Shown here piece after piece: positions 19,435 to 28,179 of a stretch of 64,000 nt of DNA (the first letter of the stretch is position 1; every line of letters begins with the position of its first letter). The stretch covers positions 23,481 through 87,480 of the forward strand of contig CAYTPQ010000008.1 in the NCBI GenBank assembly GCA_964439835.1, written 5' to 3'. Below the pieces are notes generated by a model, which worked only from the letters and a program-made list of their open reading frames with translations, was not told the DNA's origin and did no database searches. The position numbers and the translations under genes are program-made. This stretch comes from JAGNLM01 sp964439835. GTDB taxonomy: Bacteria; Pseudomonadota; Gammaproteobacteria; JAABTG01.

Positions 19435-20199
19435 TCAGCCCTTCCCGAGCAGCGTTGCCCGACAGCAGGTCCAGACCTCCACCGCCGCGGCACCCGCGGC
19501 GCGCACCGCCCTTGAAAGCTCGTAGAGCGTCGCGCCGGTCGTCATCACGTCGTCCAGAAGTGCGACCCGCCGACCCGCCAGCCCTGCGGACCGGGCCTGG
19601 AATGCCCCTGCGACGTTACGCCGGCGGGCGCCGGCGCCCTCGAGGCCCGTCTGCGGCAGGGTACCCCTTCGGCGCACCACGACATCGGGCGGCGCGACAG
19701 CAACGCCCAGGTCGCTCGCGACCACGCGCGCCAGCTCGCTGGCCTGGTTGAACCCCCGCTCCCTCNNNNNNNNNNGCGCGCCCGCGGGGGGCTGTCTCCC
19801 CCCCCCCCCCCCCCCCCGCGGCGGGGCCCGGGCCCCGCCCACGACCACGTCGATGCGGACCGGGCCTCGGCTCCGGACGGCCTGCACCAGCTCCGCGCCT
19901 AGGGTACGGGCCAACGGTAGCTGACCGCGGAACTTCAGGCCGTGCACCAGTGCCCGCGCGCTTCCCCGGAACTCCAGCGCGGCCACGACACGCTCCACCG
20001 GCGGCGCTCCGGCGGCGCACGCCGCACACAACGCTGGAGCAGGCAGGGGAACCGCGCAGCGGGGGCAGGCCCCGAAGACACGCGGGAGATCCGCCACGCA
20101 AGCGGCGCAGACGGGGTCGCCGGAGGTGACCTCACCACACAACGCGCAGGCGCACGGCATCGCCCACGAGAGGACACTCCCTGTCCATCTGTCGACCAT
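19435..20199 (-). CDS. comF: ComF family phosphoribosyltransferase-like protein, interrupted by assembly gap
   Basis: ComF proteins are PRTase-fold cytoplasmic proteins needed for DNA uptake in competent bacteria. The N-terminal zinc-ribbon Cys pairs (CALCGEV, CAAC, CPRC, CAAC) and the C-terminal PRPP motif VALLDDVMTTGATLYE are present, as is RERGFNQASELARVV. The middle is corrupted: where the family has DVVVPVPLHxxRxxxRGFNQA this reads DVVVGGARAPP, a Gly run and unknown residues. Ten Ns lie at 19766-19775 beside an 18-20 base C run. The frame across the gap is nominal. The native gene is probably intact. Confidence 0.8.
   Translation of the reverse strand: MVDRWTGSVLSWAMPCACALCGEVTSGDPVCAACVADLPRVFGACPRCAVPLPAPALCAACAAGAPPVERVVAALEFRGSARALVHGLKFRGQLPLARTLGAELVQAVRSRGPVRIDVVVGGARAPPRGGGGGGRQPPAGAXXXXRERGFNQASELARVVASDLGVAVAPPDVVVRRRGTLPQTGLEGAGARRRNVAGAFQARSAGLAGRRVALLDDVMTTGATLYELSRAVRAAGAAAVEVWTCCRATLLGKG
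19766..19818. other. Assembly gap with adjacent low-quality homopolymer sequence
   Basis: Ten Ns (19766-19775) are followed by G-rich and C-rich runs, including about 20 consecutive C around 19797-19817, that do not match the comF family on either side. The nominal 10-N length says nothing about the true size. The extra residues and the homopolymer are best read as scaffold and base-calling artefacts at a strong GC hairpin. Confidence 0.9.
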
Positions 20200-20214
20200 C
20201 GACTCACCCTGTCG

Positions 20215-20242
20215 TTGACAGCCGCCGGCCGCGTCCTATGAT
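20215..20242 (+). promoter_or_regulatory. Sigma-70 promoter of the bio operon
   Basis: Perfect -35 TTGACA (20215-20220) and -10 TATGAT (20237-20242, 5 of 6) are separated by 16 bp, in the gap between divergent comF and bioB. Transcription would start near 20249, leaving a leader of about 115 nt before the bioB ATG. No BirA operator (TTGTAAACC type) or BioR-type box is visible. Confidence 0.7.
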
Positions 20243-20363
20243 GACCGGACCACCGAAAGGCCCTGCCTCCAGCGCCCGACGGCCATCCTTAGCACAGCGC
20301 GTCCCGAGCGCCCGGTCAAGGCCCAAGCCGCTGACCTCCCCGGAGAACCTCCCGGAGCCCACG

Positions 20364-21356
20364 ATGAACGACGGATCCCTTCGCCACGACTGGTCCTTCC
20401 AGGAGGCACTGGCCATCTACCGGAGCCCCTTCAACAGCCTCCTCTACCAGGCCCAGGGCGTGCACCGGACCCATTTCGACCCCGAAGAGGTCCAGCTCAG
20501 CACCCTTCTCAGCATCAAGACCGGCGGCTGCCCCGAGGACTGCGCCTATTGCTCCCAGAGTGTCCACCACCACACGGACCTGGAACCGGCCGCCCTGCTG
20601 CGCCCGGAAACGGTGGTGACCGAGGCGGTGCGGGCCCGCGCCCTCGGGGCTACGCGCTTCTGCATGGGGGCGGCCTGGCGCAGTCCTAAGGACCGGGATA
20701 TCCCGGCGCTCGCGGAAATGGTCCGAGGCGTGAAGGCGCTTGGCCTCGAGACCTGCCTGACCCTCGGCATGCTCTCCGCCTCGCAGGCCGAAGCGCTCAA
20801 GGCCGCCGGCCTCGACTTCTACAACCACAACCTGGACACCTCCCCCGGCTTCTACGGTCGCATTGTCAGCACGCGGACCTACGAGGACCGGCTCCGGACC
20901 CTGGAGAACGCCCGCGCCGCGGGGCTCGCCCTCTGCAGCGGCGGGATCCTCGGCATGGGCGAAGGCGACGAGGACCGTGTGGAGCTGATCCGCCAGCTGG
21001 CCAACCTGCCGGCCCACCCGGAGAGTGTCCCGATCAACCTGCTCGTGCAGGTCGAGGGCACCCCCCTCTTCGGCACGTCCCCCATGCACCCCTTCGAGCT
21101 CATCCGAACCATCGCACTCGCCCGCATCCTGATGCCGCGCTCCGGCATTCGCCTGTCCGCGGGCCGCGACGGGATGAGCGACGAGCTCCACGCGCTCGCC
21201 TTCCTCGCTGGCGCCAATTCGATCTTCTACGGCGACCGCTTGCTCACCGCGCCCAATGCCGGCGAGGATCGGGACCGCCTGCTCCTCTCGCGGCTCGGCC
21301 TCCACCCGCAGCCGGCTGCGCCGACCCCCCACGCGGAGACCCGAGAGTCCGCCTGA
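20364..21356 (+). CDS. bioB: Biotin synthase BioB
   Basis: A 330-residue radical-SAM enzyme that inserts sulfur into dethiobiotin. The start is ATG at 20364 (MNDGSLRHDWSFQEALAIY), with GGAG 6 nt upstream; a longer frame from 20238 begins inside the -10 box and is not credible. The [4Fe-4S]/SAM motif is CPEDCAYCSQS, and NHNLDTSPGFY and the [2Fe-2S] ligand region are conserved. First gene of bioB-F-H-C-D. Confidence 0.96.
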   Translation: MNDGSLRHDWSFQEALAIYRSPFNSLLYQAQGVHRTHFDPEEVQLSTLLSIKTGGCPEDCAYCSQSVHHHTDLEPAALLRPETVVTEAVRARALGATRFCMGAAWRSPKDRDIPALAEMVRGVKALGLETCLTLGMLSASQAEALKAAGLDFYNHNLDTSPGFYGRIVSTRTYEDRLRTLENARAAGLALCSGGILGMGEGDEDRVELIRQLANLPAHPESVPINLLVQVEGTPLFGTSPMHPFELIRTIALARILMPRSGIRLSAGRDGMSDELHALAFLAGANSIFYGDRLLTAPNAGEDRDRLLLSRLGLHPQPAAPTPHAETRESA

Positions 21357-21360
21357 GCCG

Positions 21361-22530
21361 ATGGCAGGGGCCGTGCTGGAGCAGGCGATTTCCGGGCGCC
21401 TGGAGGCCCGCCGCGCCGCCGGGCTGCTGCGGACGCGCGCACTCCTCGACAGCCCGCAGGGTGTCGAGCCCGTCGCCGACGGCCGGCGGGTCCTCAGCTT
21501 TGCCAGCAATGACTATCTCGGCCTGGCCGACGACCCCCGGGTCGTCGCCACCTTCCGCCAGGCCGCGGCGGACTACGGCGTCGGCAGCGGTGCCTCCCAC
21601 CTCCTGACGGGCCACTCCCGCCCCCACCGGGAGCTCGAGGAGGCCCTGGCCGCGTTCACGGGCCGCCCGAAGGCGCTGCTCTTTTCCACCGGCTACATGG
21701 CCAACCTCGCCGTGGCCACCGCGCTCCTCGACCGCCACGACGCGGTGTTCGAGGACCGCTACAACCACGCGTCCCTGGTCGACGCCGGGCTCCTCTCCCG
21801 CGCCCAGTTTCGCCGCTACCCGCACGCCGACGCCCTGGCTCTCGGACGCCAGCTGTCAGCCTCCCGGGCCCGACACCGGCTGGTGCTCACCGACGGCGTT
21901 TTCAGCATGGACGGCGACCTCGCGCCCCTGCGGGACCTGTCCGAGCAGGCCGCGCGGGGGGGCGGGGCGTGGCTCTGCGTGGACGACGCCCACGGTCTGG
22001 GGGTGGTGGGTCCGACCGGTCGCGGCACGCTGGAGGTCCAGGGGCTGGACCGCTCGCAGGTACCCATCCTGGTGGGGACCCTCGGTAAGGCCTTCGGTAC
22101 GTTCGGCGCCTTCGTCGCCGGGAGCGACGAGCTCGTCGAGACCCTCGTGCAGCTTGCCCGCAGCTACGTCTATACCACGGCGCTTCCCCCCGCCGTCGCG
22201 GCGGCGACTCTGACCAGCCTCCGACTGGCCGCCGAGGGTGAAGCCCTGGCGCGCCTGCGCGCGACCGTCGACCGCTTCCAGAGCGGGGCGGCCCAGCTCC
22301 GCCTGCCGCTAAGGCCGACCCCATCGGCGATCCAGCCGGTGCTCCTCGGTCAGCCGGAGCAGGCGATGCGGGTGAGCCGGTCTCTGCTCGATCGGGGCAT
22401 CCTCGTGCCGGCCATCCGCCCCCCCACGGTACCGGAGGGCACGGCCCGCCTGCGCATCAGCCTCTCGGCGGCCCATACCGGGGACCACGTGGACCGGCTG
22501 CTCGAGGCCCTGGCGGCGGTGCTGCGGTGA
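21361..22530 (+). CDS. bioF: 8-amino-7-oxononanoate synthase BioF
   Basis: A 389-residue PLP enzyme (alpha-oxoamine synthase) that condenses pimeloyl-ACP with alanine. The ATG at 21361 follows the bioB stop by 4 nt; a longer frame from 21256 lies inside bioB. Key features are FASNDYLGLADDP, GSGASHLLTGHSRPH, DGVFSMDGDLAPL, and the PLP-lysine segment GTLGKAFGTFGAFV. Its stop overlaps the bioH GTG by 4 bp. Confidence 0.95.
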   Translation: MAGAVLEQAISGRLEARRAAGLLRTRALLDSPQGVEPVADGRRVLSFASNDYLGLADDPRVVATFRQAAADYGVGSGASHLLTGHSRPHRELEEALAAFTGRPKALLFSTGYMANLAVATALLDRHDAVFEDRYNHASLVDAGLLSRAQFRRYPHADALALGRQLSASRARHRLVLTDGVFSMDGDLAPLRDLSEQAARGGGAWLCVDDAHGLGVVGPTGRGTLEVQGLDRSQVPILVGTLGKAFGTFGAFVAGSDELVETLVQLARSYVYTTALPPAVAAATLTSLRLAAEGEALARLRATVDRFQSGAAQLRLPLRPTPSAIQPVLLGQPEQAMRVSRSLLDRGILVPAIRPPTVPEGTARLRISLSAAHTGDHVDRLLEALAAVLR

Positions 22531-23303
22531 GCCTGCGGGTCGAACGGCTCGGCCAGGCCGGACCGCCGCTGGTCCTGATCCACGGCTGGGCCTTCCACTC
22601 GGGGGTATGGGACCCCGTAGCCCGCGAGCTGGCGAGGGCCTTCTCCGTCTATCTGGCGGACCTGCCAGGGCACGGCGCCAGCCGCGACCCCCTCCCCCGT
22701 GAGACCGTCGCCCAGGCTGCTCGCGACCTTTTGTGCCTTCTACCGCCTTCCGCGTACTGGGTCGGCTGGTCTCTGGGCGGGCTGGTGGCGCTGAGTGCCG
22801 CCCTCCAGGCCTCGCCGGCCCTCGCCGGCGTCACGCTCGTCGCCAGCACCCCGCGGTTCGTCGCCGCCCCGGACTGGCCCCACGGCGTGCCGGCCACGGT
22901 GCTCTCCGGATTCGCGCAGGACCTCGCGCGCGACCTGCCGGGGACCCTTGCTCGCTTTGTCGCCCTGCAGACCCGAGGGTCCGCGGGGGGCACCCAGGCC
23001 GCCCGGACCCTCTCTCGGTCCCTGCTCGAAGGGCCGCCGGCCCGCCCGGAGGGGCTGGAGCGGGGACTGGCCTGGCTCCGGGACACCGACCTGCGCGGTG
23101 AGCTCGGCCGCCTCTCCTGCCCCGTCCACGTGGTCCTCGGGGAGCGGGACACCCTGGTACCCCCTGCCTGCCTGGACGACGTCCTCACGCTCCGTCCCGA
23201 CTGGACGGGGTCCGTCGTGGCGGGTGCAGGCCACGCCCCCTTCCTCTCCGATCCGCCAGGTTTCGCCCGGGCCATCGCCAAGGGTGCGCGCGGTGCGCAC
23301 TGA
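22527..23303 (+). CDS. bioH: Pimeloyl-ACP methyl ester carboxylesterase BioH
   Basis: A 258-residue alpha/beta hydrolase that cleaves the methyl ester of pimeloyl-ACP and ends the BioC-started chain. The nucleophile elbow is GWSLGG. The acid is in VVLGERDTLVP and the His in GAGHAPFLSDP. The oxyanion region is LIHGWAFHSGVWDP. The GTG start at 22527 overlaps the bioF stop by 4 bp. The gene's place between bioF and bioC supports BioH over a generic hydrolase. Confidence 0.93.
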   Translation: MSLRVERLGQAGPPLVLIHGWAFHSGVWDPVARELARAFSVYLADLPGHGASRDPLPRETVAQAARDLLCLLPPSAYWVGWSLGGLVALSAALQASPALAGVTLVASTPRFVAAPDWPHGVPATVLSGFAQDLARDLPGTLARFVALQTRGSAGGTQAARTLSRSLLEGPPARPEGLERGLAWLRDTDLRGELGRLSCPVHVVLGERDTLVPPACLDDVLTLRPDWTGSVVAGAGHAPFLSDPPGFARAIAKGARGAH

Positions 23304-24135
23304 CCCGTACCTGGATCGCCGCTGGATGAGGGCCGCCTTCGAGCGCGCCGCACCCGGCTACGACCGGGTCGCGGAGCTGCAGCGGGACGTGGCCGACCGG
23401 GTGCTCGAGCGCCTGGACCTGATTCGCCTCCAGCCCGCGAAGGTCCTCGATCTGGGGTCAGGGACAGGCTACGGGGCGCGCGCCCTGCGCAGGCGCTACC
23501 GGCGGGCCGAGGTCTACGGCGTGGACATCGCGCACGGCATGCTGCGGGAGGCCCGTCGGCACGCGCCGCGCTTTTTCGGCCGGACCCACTTCGCCTGTGG
23601 CGACGCCTTGCGACTGCCGCTCGCGGGCGACGCCTTCGACCTGGTCTTCTCGAGCCTCACCCTGCAGTGGTGCGAGGACCTGCCCACGACGCTCGCCGAG
23701 ATCTGGCGCGTGTGTGCGCCCGGTGGCCTGGTGCTGTTCTCGACCCTCGGCCCCGACACCCTGAGCCAGCTGCGCGAGGCCTGGGCGGAGGCCGACGGCC
23801 ACGCCCACGTGAACCCGTTCCTGGACATGCACGTGGTGGGCGACGCCCTGGTCGGCACCGGTTTCCGCGACGTGGTGATGGACGTCGACCGGATCACGCG
23901 TTTTCACGCCGACGTCCTCGACCTGATGCGAAGCCTGAAGTCGCTCGGTGCCCACAACGTCAGCCGCGCCAGGCCGCGGCACCTCCTCGGCCCCTCGCGA
24001 CTGGCGCGAGTCCGGGAGCGCTACGAGACCCACCGGCGCGCGGAGGGGCTGCCCGCGACCTACGAGGTGGTGTTCGCCCACGCCTGGAAGCCGGAGCCCG
24101 GCCTGCTCGTTCCCTTCGTGGGGGCCGGACCGTGA
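23293..24135 (+). CDS. bioC: Malonyl-ACP O-methyltransferase BioC
   Basis: A SAM-dependent methyltransferase of about 280 residues that methylates malonyl-ACP to open the pimelate branch. The SAM motif I is VLDLGSGTGYGARALRRRY, then YGVDIAHGMLREAR and the post-I segment FDLVFSSLTLQWCEDL, which is typical of BioC. The start is one of two GTGs, 23284 or 23293, both overlapping the bioH stop. 23293 gives MRTDPYLDRRWMRAAFERAAPGYD, in register with the family. Slightly longer than E. coli BioC (251). Confidence 0.92.
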   Translation: MRTDPYLDRRWMRAAFERAAPGYDRVAELQRDVADRVLERLDLIRLQPAKVLDLGSGTGYGARALRRRYRRAEVYGVDIAHGMLREARRHAPRFFGRTHFACGDALRLPLAGDAFDLVFSSLTLQWCEDLPTTLAEIWRVCAPGGLVLFSTLGPDTLSQLREAWAEADGHAHVNPFLDMHVVGDALVGTGFRDVVMDVDRITRFHADVLDLMRSLKSLGAHNVSRARPRHLLGPSRLARVRERYETHRRAEGLPATYEVVFAHAWKPEPGLLVPFVGAGP

Positions 24136-24809
24136 CCGCTGCCCGGGCCTTCCTCGTCACCGGCACCGACACGGGGGTCGGCAAGACCTACGCCTGCGCG
24201 GCGTTTCTCGCCCGGGGACGGCGGGAGGGGCTCTCCACGGCCGGACTCAAGCCGGTCGCCTCCGGCTGCGAGCGAACACCGCAAGGGCTGCGGAGCGAGG
24301 ACGCCCTGCGGCTCGCGGCGGAGGCCACGGTCACTCTCCCTTACGCGGTCCTCAACCCCTTGGCCTTCGAGCCCCCGATCGCGCCGCACATCGCGGCCGC
24401 TCGGGCCGGCGCCGCCATCGATTTCACTACCGTGGCGGATACCCTGACGCGCGCTCGCGCCGCCGCGGACCTGGTGGTCGTCGAGGGTGTGGGCGGCTGG
24501 CTCGTCCCCCTCGGCGACCGCACCACCGTGGCGGACCTGGCCGTGCACCTGGACCTGCCGGTCGTGCTCGTGGTCGGCCTGCGGCTGGGCTGCCTGAGCC
24601 ACGCGCTGCTCACGGCGGAGAGTATCCGTGCCCGCGGGCTGCCGCTCGTCGGGTGGGCCGCGAGTGTGCTTGACCCGGGCATGCCCGCCCTGGAGGACAA
24701 CATCCGGTCCCTCGTCCGGCGCATGGGCGCGCCCCTTCTCGGCTGCCTGCCCTACGCGCCGCGCGCCATCCCCGCGGACGCGGCCCTGAACCTACGCCTG
24801 CCGGACTGA
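24132..24809 (+). CDS. bioD: Dethiobiotin synthetase BioD
   Basis: A 225-residue ATP-dependent enzyme that closes the ureido ring of dethiobiotin. P-loop GTDTGVGKTYACAAFL, GLKPVASGC and VVVEGVGGWLVPLGDRTTVADL are characteristic. The GTG start at 24132 overlaps the bioC stop (GTGA), so the last four bio genes are all translationally linked. bioA, the only missing core step, is not in the window. Confidence 0.94.
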   Translation: MTAARAFLVTGTDTGVGKTYACAAFLARGRREGLSTAGLKPVASGCERTPQGLRSEDALRLAAEATVTLPYAVLNPLAFEPPIAPHIAAARAGAAIDFTTVADTLTRARAAADLVVVEGVGGWLVPLGDRTTVADLAVHLDLPVVLVVGLRLGCLSHALLTAESIRARGLPLVGWAASVLDPGMPALEDNIRSLVRRMGAPLLGCLPYAPRAIPADAALNLRLPD

Positions 24810-24955
24810 CCCTGTGAAGAAACCACCGCGACGGCCCTCGATCGGGACGCCGAGGCGGGCCCGCCGGCGCAGAGATTAACGAGTGCTCAACGGTCTCTCT
24901 GTGCGAGAATCTTTCTTGACTGGCCACCGAGGCCGCGCACGCCCCTGAGCCCGCC

Positions 24956-27439
24956 ATGCCCCAAGCCGACGCCGAGACGTGCTTTCACTGTGGCCTGCCC
25001 GTACCGGCCGGCAGCCACTACTTCGTGCGCATCGAGGACCGGGCGCAACCGATGTGCTGCCCGGGCTGTCAGGCCGTCGCCCAGGCGATCGTCGGGGCAG
25101 GCCTGGCCGACTACTACCGTCACCGGACCAGCCCGGCCCTTACCGCCCAGGAGCTGGTGCCGGCGGTGCTCGAGGAGCTGGCGCTGTATGACCGCGACGA
25201 CTTGCAGGGGCAGTTCGTGCAAGTCGACGCCGGTGACGTGCGCGAGGCCGCCCTGATCCTGGAAGGGATCACCTGCGCCGCCTGTGTCTGGTTGAACGAG
25301 CGGCACGTGGGCCGGTTGCCCGGTGTGCTCGAGTTCCACGTCAACTACGCCACCCAGCGGGCCCGGGTGCGCTGGGACCGGAGCCGTATCCAGCTGAGCG
25401 AGATCCTGAAGGCGATCGCCGCCATCGGCTACCTGGCTCACCCCTACGACCCCAGCCGCCAGCAGGACGTGGCGGACCGGGAGCGCAAGCTGGCGCTGCG
25501 CCGCCTGGCGGTGGCCGGCATCGGCGCGATGCAGGTGATGATGTTCGCGGTGGGGCTCTACGTGGGGGCCTGGTCGGGCATCGACCCGGACATGGCGAGC
25601 TTCCTGCGTTGGGTCTCCATGATCGTCACGGTCCCGGTGGTGGCTTACTCGGCGAAGCCGTTCTTCATGTCCGCCTGGAGCGAGCTGCGGCGGCGCCAGC
25701 TGGGGATGGACGTGCCGGTATCCCTGGCGATCGGCATCGCCTTCCTCGCCAGCGTGTGGGCGACGGTGACGGACAGGGGTGAGGTCTACTTCGACTCGGT
25801 GAGCATGTTCACCTTCTTCCTCCTGACCGGGCGCTACCTCGAGATGGCCGCGCGCCAGCGGGCCGCGGCGGCCGGTGAGTCCCTGGTCAAGCTCCTGCCC
25901 ATGACCGCCCACCGGCTGCAGGGTGACCAGGAAGTCCAGGTGCCGGCGTCGGACCTCCAGCCGGGGGACCGGGTGAGGGTACGCCCGGGCGAGACGGTAC
26001 CCACCGACGGCCGGGTCACTGACGGGGTGAGCACGGTAGACGAGTCGCTGGTGACCGGGGAGAGCCTGCCGCTGGCCAAGCGCGCCGGCGACGCAGTCAT
26101 CGGGGGCACGGTCAACGTGGAGAGCCCGCTGGTGATGACGGTGGAGCGGGTCGGCGAGGACACCGTCATCGCCTCCATCGTCCGCCTGCTCGACCGGGCC
26201 CAGACCGAGAAACCCGGCATCGCCCTGCTCGCCGACCGGGTTGCCGCCTGGTTCGTCGCCGCCCTCTTGCTGATCGCGGTCGGCGTCTACGCCTTCTGGG
26301 CCCTGCACGACCCCCCCGACGCATTTTGGATCACGCTCTCGGTCCTGGTCGTGACCTGCCCCTGTGCGTTGGGGCTCGCCACCCCAGCCGCCGTCACCGC
26401 GGCCACCGGCACGTTGACGCGCCGGGGCCTGCTGCCAACCCGCGGCCGGGCGCTGGAAACCCTCGCCCGCGCGACCCACGTGATCTTCGACAAGACCGGT
26501 ACCCTCACGCGCGGTCGGCCGACCCTGCGACAGGTGGTGGCCGTGGGCGAGCTTTCCCGGGACGAGGTGCTCCGCATTGCCGCCCGGCTGGAGGCGGGCT
26601 CGGAGCACCCGCTGGCCAAGGCGCTCACCCGCGCCGTCCCAGCGGGACCCGGGGCGGACGGCGTGGTGGCGACCCCGGGGCTCGGCGTGGAGGGCCTCGT
26701 CGACGGCCGCCGGTACCGGATCGGTCGACCCGACTACGTCGCCCTGCTGAGCGGCGCGGACACCGCGCCGGTTGCGGCGGACTCGCCGGGGGCTACCACG
26801 GTGGTGCTGGGCGACTCCGAGGGCCTGCTCGCCCGCTTCGAGCTGGCGGACAGCCTTCGGCCGGATGCCGCCGAGACGGTGGCGACGCTGCAGAGACTGG
26901 GGCTGGAGGTCTGGCTGCTGTCCGGCGACTCCGAGCCGGCGGTGGTCCGGACCGCCCAGGATCTCGGTATTCCCGTCGCCCGCGGGCGGTTGCGGCCCGA
27001 GGATAAGCTCGAGGCCGTGCGTGCGCTGCACGCCCAGGGGGCGGTGGTCGTCATGGTGGGCGATGGTGTGAACGACGCACCGGTGCTCGCCGGGGCGTCG
27101 GTGTCGGTCGCGATGGGGCGGGCGACCGAGCTGGCCCAGGCGAGTGCCGACATGGTGCTGCTCTCCGAGCACCTGCCGCACGTGGCGGAAGGGGTCGTGA
27201 TGGCCCGGAGGATGCTGGCCATCGTCCGGGAGAACCTCGCCTGGGCGCTGATCTATAACGTGATTGCGGTGCCGCTGGCCGCCGCGGGGCTCGTGCTGCC
27301 CTGGATGGCGGCCATCGGCATGTCCGCCAGCTCGCTACTGGTCGTCCTGAATGCATTGAGGTTGAAGCGCGTGGCCCGATTGCCGAGTGCACCGCCGGGC
27401 TGGGAGCCCGATACCTTGCCCCGCCCCCAGACGCCCTGA
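24956..27439 (+). CDS. ccoI: Cbb3-type oxidase assembly copper-translocating P-type ATPase CcoI (FixI)
   Basis: An 827-residue P1B-type ATPase that exports Cu(I) for the CuB site of cbb3 oxidase. The N-terminal Cys-rich module (C9-F-H-C12 and M-C34-C35-P-G-C38) and the HMA motif GITCAACVWL identify CcoI/FixI rather than generic CopA. The catalytic core includes TGES, transmembrane CPC in TCPCALGLATPAA, the phosphorylated DKTGTLT and GDGVNDAPVLAGASVSVAMG. ccoS follows 76 bp downstream. ccoNOPQ and ccoG are not in the window. Confidence 0.93.
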   Translation: MPQADAETCFHCGLPVPAGSHYFVRIEDRAQPMCCPGCQAVAQAIVGAGLADYYRHRTSPALTAQELVPAVLEELALYDRDDLQGQFVQVDAGDVREAALILEGITCAACVWLNERHVGRLPGVLEFHVNYATQRARVRWDRSRIQLSEILKAIAAIGYLAHPYDPSRQQDVADRERKLALRRLAVAGIGAMQVMMFAVGLYVGAWSGIDPDMASFLRWVSMIVTVPVVAYSAKPFFMSAWSELRRRQLGMDVPVSLAIGIAFLASVWATVTDRGEVYFDSVSMFTFFLLTGRYLEMAARQRAAAAGESLVKLLPMTAHRLQGDQEVQVPASDLQPGDRVRVRPGETVPTDGRVTDGVSTVDESLVTGESLPLAKRAGDAVIGGTVNVESPLVMTVERVGEDTVIASIVRLLDRAQTEKPGIALLADRVAAWFVAALLLIAVGVYAFWALHDPPDAFWITLSVLVVTCPCALGLATPAAVTAATGTLTRRGLLPTRGRALETLARATHVIFDKTGTLTRGRPTLRQVVAVGELSRDEVLRIAARLEAGSEHPLAKALTRAVPAGPGADGVVATPGLGVEGLVDGRRYRIGRPDYVALLSGADTAPVAADSPGATTVVLGDSEGLLARFELADSLRPDAAETVATLQRLGLEVWLLSGDSEPAVVRTAQDLGIPVARGRLRPEDKLEAVRALHAQGAVVVMVGDGVNDAPVLAGASVSVAMGRATELAQASADMVLLSEHLPHVAEGVVMARRMLAIVRENLAWALIYNVIAVPLAAAGLVLPWMAAIGMSASSLLVVLNALRLKRVARLPSAPPGWEPDTLPRPQTP

Positions 27440-27515
27440 CCGCTGCCAGCGTCACGATGCGCCGTGCCGCCCCCACCATGCACCCACTCCCCCCGCTCGG
27501 GGGTCCGGAAGGGCC

Positions 27516-27719
27516 ATGGAAATCCTCTACCTGCTGATCCCCATCAGCCTCGCGATTGTCGTGCTCGCGATCGGGGTCTTCTTCTGGGCGGTGAAGTCCG
27601 GCCAGTACGACGACCTCGAGGGGCCTGCCTGGCGCATCCTCTACGACGACGAGGAGCCGGTGGAGCGGCAGAACGGGGCGGGCGAGAAGCCCCAGGATAG
27701 GTCATCTGGCGGAGGCTAG
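27516..27719 (+). CDS. ccoS: Cbb3-type oxidase assembly protein CcoS
   Basis: A 67-residue single-span membrane protein, MEILYLLIPISLAIVVLAIG then FFWAVKSGQYDDLEGPAWRIL, which is the full CcoS pattern. The ATG at 27516 has GGAAGG 4 nt upstream. CcoS is needed for cofactor insertion into cbb3 oxidase and is usually last in ccoGHIS. Here ccoI-ccoS stand without ccoG or ccoH. Confidence 0.93.
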   Translation: MEILYLLIPISLAIVVLAIGVFFWAVKSGQYDDLEGPAWRILYDDEEPVERQNGAGEKPQDRSSGGG

Positions 27720-28179
27720 AGCGCGGTTGTCGACTGCCGGGGCCTGCCGTTATCAACAGGCGGTCCGGGCCGACGATGGATCCGCCGGTTCCCCGCGGCA
27801 GTTCTTGTGTGTGGCACGGATAATCGGATAACCCATTGTTTTTGTTGTGGCGCCCATCTTTCCGCTCGTGACCGCCCCCGCGCGCCGCCTGCGGGGCCGC
27901 TGCCACCAATAGGCAAAGCGATCCACAGAGTTGTCCACAAGCGCGGGGGCGGCCCTCGACGCGGCCGAATCCCGGGAGGCGCACCCGCTCGAGCTCGCGC
28001 GCCGGGACGCCGCCCCCCCCCGGGTGGCCGATGCCTCACTCCGCCCTGTCGGTGCGACCGCCCTCCATCGTGTCAGCCCCCGCAGAGTTGATCGAGGTCA
28101 TGGTCGGGGACCGGTTCGCCCCCATCTTCCCGTGTAGTCTTCCAGGTACCTTGCAGGCGGCGCGAACAGGGGGTATCCC
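27720..28179. other. 460-bp non-coding region with a cluster of DnaA-box-like sequences
   Basis: No gene is convincing here. DnaA-box-like 9-mers are TTATCAACA (27750-27758, 8 of 9), TTGTCCACA (27931-27939, 8 of 9), CGATCCACA (27919-27927, 7 of 9), and two inverted copies sharing the GGATAA core (27815-27823 and 27823-27831). A T-rich patch lies at 27836-27848. The second half is GC-rich with no motif I recognise and leads into the DksA-like gene. Possible roles are DnaA titration, a DnaA-regulated promoter, or chance. Confidence 0.4.

Noticed and set aside
20238..20363. N-terminal extension of BioB from 20238
   Set aside because: The ATG lies inside the -10 box of the promoter and the extra residues have no family counterpart.
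22482..22495. GGACCACGTGGACC in bioF as a third parS
   Set aside because: It shares only the CACGTG core and lacks the TGTT/AACA arms, so it is probably a chance palindrome.
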